Origin: Bacteroidia bacterium
GTDB taxonomy: Bacteria; Bacteroidota; Bacteroidia; Flavobacteriales; Flavobacteriaceae
Direction: 5' to 3'
Assembly: GCA_030431695.1 (NCBI GenBank)
Contig: JAUIIU010000001.1
Location: forward strand, 62,001-126,000
Length of the DNA: 64,000 bases
The first letter of the stretch is position 1; each line of letters begins with the position of its first letter. Below, piece by piece: positions 53,088 to 60,792 of the stretch. A model generated the notes under the pieces. That model was not told the origin of the DNA and did no database searches. It saw only the letters and a list, made by a program, of their open reading frames with translations. Position numbers and translations under genes: made by a program.

Positions 53088-53786
53088 ATGTTCGACGGTA
53101 TTTTATATGCGGCGCTCTATGGGGTTATTCTGGCTTTTATGGTTGGCCCTGTTTTTTTCACGCTTATAGAGACCAGCATTACCAAGGGCTTCAAAGCCGG
53201 CTTGTTCTTCGATCTTGGAGCGATCACCGCCGATATAATCTTTATCCTTATTGCCCTTTACGGAACCAGCAAGATCCTTGAGAAAGTGAGGGACGACCCC
53301 GGGCTTCTTATCTTCGGCGGAGTGATACTTATTGCCTATGGGGTCATTTCATACATACGAACAGCGAAGTCCTTTATCAAGATCGTTCGGGAACATTACG
53401 CTGTGAAGGTGAAAAAGGACCTGGGAGGATTATTTCTGAAAGGCTTCCTGCTGAATTTTGTCAACTTCGGCGTGCTTGCGGGTTGGATCGGAACGATTAT
53501 CATGGCAAATGCCCTTACATCATCAGACAATGGCGTTTTGGTATTCCTGGCCACGGTTCTGGTCACATTCTTCTTAACGGATCTGCTAAAGATCTCCCTG
53601 GCGAAAAAACTCAAGAGCCGACTTACGCCCCGTTTTGTTTTCAAAACCAAGAAGTGGATCAGCATCCTGATCGTTGGTTTTGGCGTATTACTTTTGGTTG
53701 AAGGGATCTTCCCCGATGAAGTCCAGAAAGGGCTCGAACGAATACCTTCGGTTACAAACCCGATCGAGAAAGCCACAAATAAATAA
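53088..53786 (+). CDS. LysE family translocator
   Basis: A 232-residue protein with five or six spans. GVILAFMVGPVFFTLIETSI at about residues 12-31 is the LysE/RhtB signature, with the GP motif in the first span. It is predicted to export amino acids or related compounds. The -7-like TATTTTTA (53076-53083) ends 4 nt before the ATG. Followed by a shared terminator and tRNA-Cys on the opposite strand. Confidence 0.9.
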   Translation: MFDGILYAALYGVILAFMVGPVFFTLIETSITKGFKAGLFFDLGAITADIIFILIALYGTSKILEKVRDDPGLLIFGGVILIAYGVISYIRTAKSFIKIVREHYAVKVKKDLGGLFLKGFLLNFVNFGVLAGWIGTIIMANALTSSDNGVLVFLATVLVTFFLTDLLKISLAKKLKSRLTPRFVFKTKKWISILIVGFGVLLLVEGIFPDEVQKGLERIPSVTNPIEKATNK

Positions 53787-53813
53787 ACCCCTTCCTGGAG
53801 GGAAGAGGTTTTG
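53785..53813. terminator. Terminator between LysE and tRNA-Cys
   Basis: AACC and CTTCC (53786-53795) pair with GGAAG and GGTT (53801-53810), with one C-A mismatch, followed by T residues. It can end both convergent units. Confidence 0.65.
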
Positions 53814-53884
53814 AGGCATCGAGCGGATTCGAACCGCTGTACAAGGTTTTGCAGACCTCTGCCTAGCCACTCGGCCACGATGCC
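53814..53884 (-). tRNA. tRNA-Cys(GCA)
   Basis: Minus strand: acceptor GGCATCG/CGATGCC, anticodon stem GAGGT/ACCTT with loop CTGCAAA (GCA), T-arm AGCGG-TTCGAAT-CCGCT, and discriminator U, the identity base of cysteine tRNA. CCA is not encoded. An exact -7 box lies 12 nt upstream. Confidence 0.95.
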
Positions 53885-53896
53885 GGATTCAGATGG

Positions 53897-53904
53897 CAAA
53901 TATA
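53897..53904 (-). promoter_or_regulatory. -7 element of tRNA-Cys
   Basis: TATATTTG on the minus strand, an exact TAnnTTTG match, 12 nt before the tRNA. Confidence 0.65.
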
Positions 53905-53940
53905 AAATATAAACTTTAAATAAAGGGGTTAATTATGAAT

Positions 53941-54297
53941 TTACCGTCCTTCGGACATGGTCACGCTTACCTCGGCCACATCTCCACCAATTGGAGGGTT
54001 TACCTTAGAGACCGTGACCTCAACAAATTCTACCTTTGGAAGTTCATCGAAGATCGTATCGATAATTCGTTGCCCGACATGTTCGAGTAGTTTGGAACGA
54101 ACCGCCATTTGTTCTTTTACAATTCGATTCAGGTGCACATAATCCACGGTGTCTTTTAAGTGATCCGTTCTTGCAGCCTCGGCAAGATCTGCTTGTACAG
54201 TAAGATTCACAAGGTAGTCGCTACCTATTTTCTCCTCTTCTGTAAGGCAACCATGGTTGGTAAAAATACGGATGTTCTTTAATCGAATTCGGCTCAT
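53941..54297 (-). CDS. folB: Dihydroneopterin aldolase
   Basis: A 118-residue T-fold protein starting MSRIRLKNIRIFTNHGCLTE. EEKIGSDYLVNLTV, DTVDYVHLNRIV and the C-terminal NPPIGGDVAEVSVT match FolB, which cleaves dihydroneopterin in folate synthesis. A single-gene unit, divergent from glnS. Confidence 0.94.
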   Translation of the reverse strand: MSRIRLKNIRIFTNHGCLTEEEKIGSDYLVNLTVQADLAEAARTDHLKDTVDYVHLNRIVKEQMAVRSKLLEHVGQRIIDTIFDELPKVEFVEVTVSKVNPPIGGDVAEVSVTMSEGR

Positions 54298-54313
54298 TAA
54301 AACATGCTTTCGG

Positions 54314-54321
54314 CAAAGATA
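54314..54321 (-). promoter_or_regulatory. -7 element of folB
   Basis: TATCTTTG on the minus strand, an exact TAnnTTTG match, 16 nt before the ATG. It lies back to back with the glnS -7 box, 7 bases away. Confidence 0.65.
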
Positions 54322-54328
54322 CTTTTTT

Positions 54329-54336
54329 TACCTTTG
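54329..54336 (+). promoter_or_regulatory. -7 element of glnS
   Basis: TACCTTTG, an exact TAnnTTTG match, 86 nt before the glnS ATG, giving a leader of about 80 nt. Confidence 0.6.
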
Positions 54337-54387
54337 TCAGTCCTTTCTCATTGAGGAGACAAGGAATATTTGTTTGCACAGTTACCC

Positions 54388-54408
54388 GTTCCGGGATGGT
54401 TTCGGAAC
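54388..54408 (+). promoter_or_regulatory. Leader hairpin before glnS
   Basis: GTTCCG (54388-54393) pairs perfectly with CGGAAC (54403-54408) around a 9-nt loop, ending 14 nt before the glnS ATG. It may influence ribosome access; no known riboswitch or T-box is recognised. Confidence 0.4.
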
Positions 54409-54422
54409 AAACATTAAATGTT

Positions 54423-56102
54423 ATGTCTAAAGAAGAGTCTCTGAATTTTCTCGAGCACATTATTGAACAGGACCTGGATTCAGGTTATAATAATAACGAT
54501 CTCAGGTTTCGGTTTCCGCCTGAACCCAATGGCTATCTTCACATTGGCCACGCATCAGCTATTTGTCTGAATTTTGGGTTAGGCGAAAAGTACAACGCCC
54601 CGGTCAACCTTCGGTTTGACGACACCAACCCCACGAAGGAGGAACAAGAATTTGTGGACGCTATAAAGCGCGATATTGAATGGCTTGGATATGTCTGGGC
54701 AGAAGAGTTATATGCCTCCGATTATTTCCAGCAGTTGTACGATTGGGCAGTCGAGTTCATCAGAGAGGGAAAGGCCTATGTTGATTCGCAAACCTCCCGG
54801 GAAATTGCCGATCAGAAAGGAACACCTAACGAACCGGGAAAGGAGAGCCCGTTCAGGAACCGGCCGGTTGAGGAAAGCCTCGAGTTGTTCGAAAAGATGA
54901 AGAACGGCGAAGTTGGAGAGGGAGAGCATGTGTTGCGCGCCAAGATAGACATGGCCTCCGGGAATATGTTAATGCGGGACCCGGTAATGTACAGGGTGTT
55001 GCACAAACATCATCACCGAACCGGAACAGACTGGAAGATCTTTCCGATGTACGACTGGACCCATGGAGAAAGTGATTATATAGAGCAGGTATCACATTCC
55101 TTTTGTACACTTGAGTTTCTGCCACACCGTGAATTGTACGACTGGTTTTTGGACCAGGTTTATTCCGAAGGAAAAATGCGCCCGAAACAACGCGAATTTG
55201 CGAGAAGAAACCTAAGCCACACGGTTGTGAGTAAAAGAAAGCTCGCGCGGCTGGTCGAGGAGGGGGTTGTCAGCGGCTGGGACGATCCAAGGATGCCGAC
55301 GATCTCGGGCCTGAGGCGCAGAGGGTACACGCCGGAATCGATTCGGAACTTTGCCGATAGCATTGGTGTTGGCAAAAGGGAAAACCTGATAGATGTCTCT
55401 CACCTCGAATACAACATTCGTGAAGACCTGAACAAGAAAGCTAAACGGGTTATGGCAGTCCTGAATCCTGTAAAAGTGCTGATCACGAACTATCCTGAAG
55501 GGCAAGAGGAACTGCTTGAAGCAGAGAACAACCCCGAGGACGAACAAGCTGGAAACCGCACAATTCCTTTTTCCGGGGAACTATACATTGAACGTGAAGA
55601 TTTCAAGGAAGAAGCGAACCGAAAGTTCTTTCGATTGACACTGGGTAAGGAAGTGAGACTAAAGAATGCCTACATAATCAAGGGAGAGAAAGTTGTTAAA
55701 GACAATGAAGGCAATATACTTGAGATCCATTGTACGTATGATCCGGATAGCCGCAGCGGTAGCGGGACCGAAGCATCAATGCGAAAAGTGAAAGGAACGT
55801 TACATTGGGTTTCGGTTAAACACGCCCTTCCCATCGAAGTGAGGCTGTATGACCGCCTGTTTACGGACCCCGCGCCTGACGGCCACAAGGAAAAGGACTT
55901 CATGGAGTTTATTAACCCCGACTCCCTGAATACCATTACCGCTTTTGGCGAACCCAGCCTGGATGATCTGGAAGTTGAGGACAAAGTACAATTCCAGAGA
56001 CTGGGATATTTTACCGTGGATCGCGACTCGACCGATGCAAGGAAAGTATTTAACAGGACGGTTCCACTAAGGGATTCCTGGGCCAAATTGGCCGACTTAT
56101 AG
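54423..56102 (+). CDS. glnS: Glutaminyl-tRNA synthetase
   Basis: A 559-residue class I synthetase from the ATG at 54423 (MSKEESLNFLEHIIEQD). HIGH motif PEPNGYLHIGHASA (about 36-49), DTNPTKEEQEFVD, KMSKS-like VVSKRKLARLV near residue 270, then the two-barrel anticodon-binding domain. It charges tRNA-Gln. A 24-codon open stretch upstream belongs to the leader. Convergent with the CPBP fragment, sharing stop bases. Confidence 0.96.
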   Translation: MSKEESLNFLEHIIEQDLDSGYNNNDLRFRFPPEPNGYLHIGHASAICLNFGLGEKYNAPVNLRFDDTNPTKEEQEFVDAIKRDIEWLGYVWAEELYASDYFQQLYDWAVEFIREGKAYVDSQTSREIADQKGTPNEPGKESPFRNRPVEESLELFEKMKNGEVGEGEHVLRAKIDMASGNMLMRDPVMYRVLHKHHHRTGTDWKIFPMYDWTHGESDYIEQVSHSFCTLEFLPHRELYDWFLDQVYSEGKMRPKQREFARRNLSHTVVSKRKLARLVEEGVVSGWDDPRMPTISGLRRRGYTPESIRNFADSIGVGKRENLIDVSHLEYNIREDLNKKAKRVMAVLNPVKVLITNYPEGQEELLEAENNPEDEQAGNRTIPFSGELYIEREDFKEEANRKFFRLTLGKEVRLKNAYIIKGEKVVKDNEGNILEIHCTYDPDSRSGSGTEASMRKVKGTLHWVSVKHALPIEVRLYDRLFTDPAPDGHKEKDFMEFINPDSLNTITAFGEPSLDDLEVEDKVQFQRLGYFTVDRDSTDARKVFNRTVPLRDSWAKLADL

Positions 56103-56405
56103 TACGATCGTTACGACAGCGTAAAGGTTGTCGGCTACGGGGTAAACAATGGGAAACCATAGCGAGCCCGTTTTCCATCGCATCAGCGACAGAAAAATCC
56201 CAACCGCAAAAATGTACAACAATTCAAATGGAGAATACTGGAAATGAAACAGCGCAAACATTGCTTCTGTAACCACTATTGATATCCACGGATAGTTGTG
56301 TTTCAGGATTGAATCCATCCGGGATTGTAAGAACGCCCTGAACAAAACGTCTTCCAGGATCCGCCCAAAAAAACTGTTTATGGTGATGGCAGAATTAAAA
56401 ATCAT
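56097..56405 (-). pseudogene. CPBP/Abi-type membrane protease fragment
   Basis: A 102-residue frame resembling the C-terminal core of CPBP intramembrane metalloproteases. Motif 1 is LEDVLFRAFL (E, D and FR) near residue 17, motif 2 FALFHF (histidine) near residue 50. The third motif, usually H-x3-N, reads PVADNLY and lacks the histidine. Most family members have 100 or more extra N-terminal residues; in-frame sequence runs only 12 codons further upstream to a stop at 56442-56444. It is either a degenerate remnant or a minimal family member. Confidence 0.55.
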
Positions 56406-56554
56406 TGAAACAAGGCGGAATGTTCGGGTACTGGTTGGATTTCATGAATTTCGTGTCGGGTATCACCCCAGGCATATCAGCCTATCTGCGCTGTTGTGGA
56501 AAAACTCTATCTTTATCCGGGAAGCCTTAAGGCATCAGAAGTCGTATATCAGCA

Positions 56555-57547
56555 ATGCAAAAACGTTTAAAGTGGGTAGACCAGGCCAGGGGGCTTTCGA
56601 TATTCTTAGTGGTATACGGACACAATTTTCCTTCCAACGAACCCTATATCTACAGTTTTCACGTCCCTCTTTTTTTCCTGATCGCAGGGATGTTTCACCC
56701 GAACAAGGTTGATCTCAACGGTATCGTCCGCCGGGCGAGAATGATACTTATCCCCTATTTTTTCTGGGCAGCAGCACTTTACCTGTTTTGGTTTTTTCTT
56801 GGCAGAAACTACGGAGATAGTGCTGCAATGGACGCCTCGCCGATTAAGAACTTAATCGGAATTTTTTACGCCCAGGGAGGCAGTGAATATATGGAATGGG
56901 GCATACCCCTTTGGTTTCTGCCATGCATATTTGTTGTGTATTTACTGAGGGCGGCAGTACGGAGGATCAACAACAAACCTATTCAAGCACTTGTCACGAT
57001 AACTCTGGCGGCTGTAGGATTCATTGTTCCGACTTACCTGGGCTTTTCCCTGCCGTGGAGCATAGATGTGGCGATGGTTGCATTAATATTCTACACCCTC
57101 GGCGAATTGATCAAGCCGCTTCTGGTGAAATTATCCGCAGTGAACACCGTCATATTGCTTTTGGTGTGCCTGGCCTTAAACCTGGGCGGATATGCTCTGA
57201 ACCCGGAAAAAGTAGATATGTATCGTTCCATTTACGGAAATCCGCTATTTTTCGTGGTAAGCGGCATTGGCGGGGCGTTGGCAGCTATCCTATTGTTCAA
57301 GCTCATACCCGTTTTCGGCTTTCTGTCTTATCTCGGCAAGCACACCATTGTGCTTTTAGCCACACATATTCGCATGCTCACCCTAATAAAGATAGTAGCA
57401 TTCTTTATTTTTGGGGTCACGGTATTCGAATTTTCTGAAGTGGAGAAATTAATCGTTTCCCTAGCACAGGTAATTATGGTGATTCCCGTGATCTGGCTCG
57501 TAAATAAATTTGTTCCCATTCTGGATGGAAAGGTTAAAAAAGCTTAA
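56555..57547 (+). CDS. Acyltransferase 3 family membrane protein
   Basis: A 330-residue protein with about ten spans. RLKWVDQARGLSIFLVVYGH near the start carries the family's conserved R and H, followed by FHVPLFFLIAGMF. Such enzymes O-acetylate or acylate cell-surface sugars. Start MQKRLKWVDQ. The PEtN transferase gene overlaps its end by 23 bp, so the pair is coupled. Acceptor unknown. Confidence 0.9.
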   Translation: MQKRLKWVDQARGLSIFLVVYGHNFPSNEPYIYSFHVPLFFLIAGMFHPNKVDLNGIVRRARMILIPYFFWAAALYLFWFFLGRNYGDSAAMDASPIKNLIGIFYAQGGSEYMEWGIPLWFLPCIFVVYLLRAAVRRINNKPIQALVTITLAAVGFIVPTYLGFSLPWSIDVAMVALIFYTLGELIKPLLVKLSAVNTVILLLVCLALNLGGYALNPEKVDMYRSIYGNPLFFVVSGIGGALAAILLFKLIPVFGFLSYLGKHTIVLLATHIRMLTLIKIVAFFIFGVTVFEFSEVEKLIVSLAQVIMVIPVIWLVNKFVPILDGKVKKA

Positions 57548-59000
57548 ACCCATTATTTACTTTCACCTGGTGTTGAATGCAACCATAGTGCTGTTCATCA
57601 CCGGCGCTTCCTATTATCACGTACCCCTGGAAGGATTTAAAGATCATGCGATTTATTTCCTTCACCTATGTGCGCTGCAGGGAACAGTTGCCGGCTTCTT
57701 GTATTTTCTGAGCCTGTTCAAATGGCCGTTCAGGATCCTGTTTTCTATCCTTTTCCTTGCCTACTGCGGATTTTCATTTTGGGCTTACTCGCAGGATATT
57801 TCAATTACGCCCTCCCTCATTCAGGGCGTGCTGGAAACCAAGCCCGATATAGCCGTGGACCTGGTTACCATTCCTTATTTCATGTTCTACCTGGCAGCGG
57901 TTACTGCACTTGTCTTTCTTCTGAAATGGCACAGTAGATTACCAAAGCGAAGGGGGCTAAAAGTTTTTGTAGCACCGGCTCTTGCGCTGATCATAATGTT
58001 TTACGTTTTAGAAAGACGACAATTCGGGTTCTTTAAGTTCAGGCTGCCTTATAATGTTGCGGTTGCAGTTGAGGAATATTTTGAAAAAGCCCCCCTGGAA
58101 CTGAACCTGGATCCAAAAGGAGTAGTTTCAAGATCAGATTCCATAAAGGCGGTGTTCGTCCTTGGTGAAACCCTCAGGGCGGATCATCTTGGGCTGAACG
58201 GATATAGCCGAAACACCACACCTCTGCTTTCCGAAAGAAATGACGTTATTAGTTATTCGAAGTTATTCACCTCCAAGACGATAACCGCAACCAGTGTACC
58301 CCAAATGCTGACCGATCAGAAACTGGAAGATTCGAACCGACCATTTACTTCGGTGTATTCGGTTGCGAATACCGCCGGATTCAAAACCACCTGGATAGGC
58401 AATCAAACTATGGAGAAATCCTATCTTCCAATTGCTGAAACGAATGGGGAAGTTATGCTCGTGGATAAATACAGGTCTGTATTTAGTTTCGATAAAGAAT
58501 TGGACGGGGTTATGTTAAAGCCTATGGATTCAATTCTGAAGACATCCGGCAAACAACTCATTACCCTTCATATGATCGGGAGCCACTGGTGGTACGAGAA
58601 CCGTTACGAAGATCAGCACCGGGTATTTACACCTGTGATCGACAGTAAATATATCCCGTCGCTTACCAGGGATCAGCTGGTAAATTCCTACGACAACACC
58701 ATTATTTACCTGGACGAGTTTTTGAACGACATCATTACAAGGCTCGAGAAGGAGGAAACACCGTCGTTTATGATCTATGCTTCGGATCATGGTGAATTGC
58801 TGGGTGAGGGAGGCAAATGGCTGCATGCCCAGGAAGATGATGCGCTGAAGAACCCCGGATATATTTTATGGTTTTCTGAATCTTTCAGGATAAACTACCC
58901 ATTCAAAGTGAAGGCCCTGGAAGAATTAAGCGACGAACCGACCACCATGGATGTGCTCTACCCAACCCTGCTGGACCTGCTCGATATAGAAATTCAATAG
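57525..59000 (+). CDS. Phosphoethanolamine transferase-like sulfatase-fold membrane protein
   Basis: A 491-residue protein from the ATG at 57525; a TTG five codons earlier is possible. Five N-terminal spans (to about residue 165) precede an alkaline-phosphatase-type domain. The nucleophile region is VFVLGETLRADHLGLNGYS with threonine in GETLRADH; metal ligands recur in ASDHGELLGEGG and KWLHAQ. Such enzymes add phosphoethanolamine to lipid A or surface glycans. It overlaps the acyltransferase gene. Confidence 0.9.
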   Translation: MERLKKLKPIIYFHLVLNATIVLFITGASYYHVPLEGFKDHAIYFLHLCALQGTVAGFLYFLSLFKWPFRILFSILFLAYCGFSFWAYSQDISITPSLIQGVLETKPDIAVDLVTIPYFMFYLAAVTALVFLLKWHSRLPKRRGLKVFVAPALALIIMFYVLERRQFGFFKFRLPYNVAVAVEEYFEKAPLELNLDPKGVVSRSDSIKAVFVLGETLRADHLGLNGYSRNTTPLLSERNDVISYSKLFTSKTITATSVPQMLTDQKLEDSNRPFTSVYSVANTAGFKTTWIGNQTMEKSYLPIAETNGEVMLVDKYRSVFSFDKELDGVMLKPMDSILKTSGKQLITLHMIGSHWWYENRYEDQHRVFTPVIDSKYIPSLTRDQLVNSYDNTIIYLDEFLNDIITRLEKEETPSFMIYASDHGELLGEGGKWLHAQEDDALKNPGYILWFSESFRINYPFKVKALEELSDEPTTMDVLYPTLLDLLDIEIQ

Positions 59001-59002
59001 CA

Positions 59003-59028
59003 GAAAAAAGCCCCTGAATCGGGGCTTT
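59003..59028. terminator. Terminator between the PEtN transferase and SPFH genes
   Basis: AAAGCCCC (59007-59014) pairs with GGGGCTTT (59021-59028), loop TGAATC. Read on the minus strand it is followed by a T-run, so it mainly serves the SPFH gene, while also ending the plus-strand unit. Confidence 0.88.
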
Positions 59029-59033
59029 CAACA

Positions 59034-60032
59034 TTAAAACGTTACGTCAGGATCCTCTTCCGGAGGTCGGCGCTTGGACTTCGAGCGGGTGTTACCCATT
59101 CGAGGGTCGGACTCGTTCTTCTTGCGCATTTCTTCGCCTATCTTATTACTGGCAACGAAAGAGGCGATCATATCATTCAGCATGTTGCTTCCCGCCTGGG
59201 GCGAATTTGGAAGAAGGATGAGGTTTGTGTTGGTTTCCTCACCGATGGACTGAAGGGTGTCGTAGTGTTGTGTCACAACGATCAAGGCAGATGCTTCCTG
59301 GGAATTGATCCCAACATTGTTCAGCACATCAACGCTTTCTTCGAGTCCGCGCGCGATCTCACGTCTTTGATCGGCAATACCCTGTCCCTGTAATCGCTTG
59401 CTTTCCGCCTCGGCCCTTGCCTTGGCAACGATCTTGATCCGCTCGGCTTCAGCCTCATACTCGGCGGCTACCTTTTCTCGTTCCGCTGCATTGATACGGT
59501 TCATAGCAGCCTTTACCTGAACATCAGGGTCGATATCGGTTACCAGGGTTTTAATGATGTCGTATCCGTAATCGATCATTGCGTCATTCAGTTCGCTTTT
59601 CACCGCGATCGCTATATCATCCTTTCGCTCGAAAACATCATCCAGCTTCATTTTTGGCACTTCAGCACGCACCACGTCAAAGACATAGGAGGTGATCTGG
59701 TCCTGCGGACTCTGAAGTTTATAGAAGGCATCATAAACCTTATCACGGATCACCTGGAATTGAACAGAGATCTTGAGCCGGACGAACACATCGTCCTTTG
59801 TCTTGGTCTCCACGAGAACATCCAGCTGCTGTATCTTCAGGTTTATCCGTCCTGCAATTCGCTGAACAATAGGGATCTTCAATTGTAAACCGGAATTCCG
59901 GATACTGCTGAATCGCCCGAATGTTTCAATAACAGCCGATGTTTGTTGTTTCACAATAAAAAAGACTCCGAACATTAGAAAGAAGAGAAGAATTCCAATA
60001 GGAATCACTAATAGAAAAGTACCACCACCCAT
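59034..60032 (-). CDS. SPFH/Band 7 (stomatin-like) membrane protein
   Basis: A 332-residue protein with an N-terminal membrane span (about 6-28) and a Band 7 domain (about 30-200): SAVIETFGRFSSI, QLDVLVETKTKDDVFV and DAMIDYGYDIIKTLVTDIDP. A charged coiled-coil (AAEREKVAAEYEAEAERIK) follows. SPFH proteins form large membrane assemblies and often partner proteases. The C-terminus is basic and low-complexity. Confidence 0.93.
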   Translation of the reverse strand: MGGGTFLLVIPIGILLFFLMFGVFFIVKQQTSAVIETFGRFSSIRNSGLQLKIPIVQRIAGRINLKIQQLDVLVETKTKDDVFVRLKISVQFQVIRDKVYDAFYKLQSPQDQITSYVFDVVRAEVPKMKLDDVFERKDDIAIAVKSELNDAMIDYGYDIIKTLVTDIDPDVQVKAAMNRINAAEREKVAAEYEAEAERIKIVAKARAEAESKRLQGQGIADQRREIARGLEESVDVLNNVGINSQEASALIVVTQHYDTLQSIGEETNTNLILLPNSPQAGSNMLNDMIASFVASNKIGEEMRKKNESDPRMGNTRSKSKRRPPEEDPDVTF

Positions 60033-60084
60033 AATTAATTGAAATATTAAATTAAAATCACCGTTGAAGATACGAATTTAGCGC

Positions 60085-60092
60085 TACTTTTG
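60085..60092 (+). promoter_or_regulatory. -33/-7 promoter of the PorT-like gene
   Basis: TACTTTTG, an exact TAnnTTTG match, with TTG (60064-60066) 18 bp upstream; 22 nt before the ATG. Confidence 0.7.
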
Positions 60093-60114
60093 TTACCAAA
60101 CCCGATATCAAAAT

Positions 60115-60792
60115 ATGAGTCTGAGAAACCTCACGTTTGTTACTTTTCTATTCTTCCTAACACTCAACCTACACGCTCAAAGAAACTTCGAACACTATAA
60201 CCGACTTGGACTCCAGGGAGGGGTGACTTTGTTCGACATCAATACTTCCGATTTTACCACACGGCAAACAACAGGTTTCATGGGAGGCTTTACTACCAGG
60301 GGTGCTTTTCGAGGGCCTTTCGACCTTATTTATGGCATTAGTTTCTTCGGAAATGAAATTGAGATCCTGGCGATAAATACGGGGGACGCGAGCAACCAGA
60401 CCATTCAGGAATACCTTGATTACAGCATCAACGCCGTACAGATAAACTTCCTGGGAAGTCTCAATATCGTAAAACACCATTTCAGCCTCGAATTCGGGCC
60501 GATACTGAATGTTAACGGCAAGCTCAAGCTAAGCGATGAAGATCAATACGGACAATACATCCTGAAGGTGGACAACCACATCCTTCGTGCAAGTGAAATT
60601 CAGGATATCTCAAAGGTAAACTTCCGTCTGATGGGCGGACTTACTGCAGGCCTGGAGAGTTTCAGGGTGTGGGCACAGTACCAGTACGGAGTTACGAACA
60701 TGCTCAAGAACCTGAACGATAAGGACCTGGGTAAATCCGACTTTAAAGGAAACAGCAGCACCATGATCTTTGGCGCTGTTTTTTATTTCTAG
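60115..60792 (+). CDS. PorT family outer membrane beta-barrel protein
   Basis: A 225-residue protein with signal peptide (residues 1-21, ending NLHAQ). The mature part alternates hydrophobic strands and ends in aromatic FGAVFYF, as expected for an eight-stranded barrel. GLQGGVTLFDINTSDF and HFSLEFGPILNVNG match PorT-like barrels of Bacteroidota. PorT itself supports type IX secretion; membership in the broad family does not prove that role. It shares stop bases with gltX. Confidence 0.82.
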   Translation: MSLRNLTFVTFLFFLTLNLHAQRNFEHYNRLGLQGGVTLFDINTSDFTTRQTTGFMGGFTTRGAFRGPFDLIYGISFFGNEIEILAINTGDASNQTIQEYLDYSINAVQINFLGSLNIVKHHFSLEFGPILNVNGKLKLSDEDQYGQYILKVDNHILRASEIQDISKVNFRLMGGLTAGLESFRVWAQYQYGVTNMLKNLNDKDLGKSDFKGNSSTMIFGAVFYF

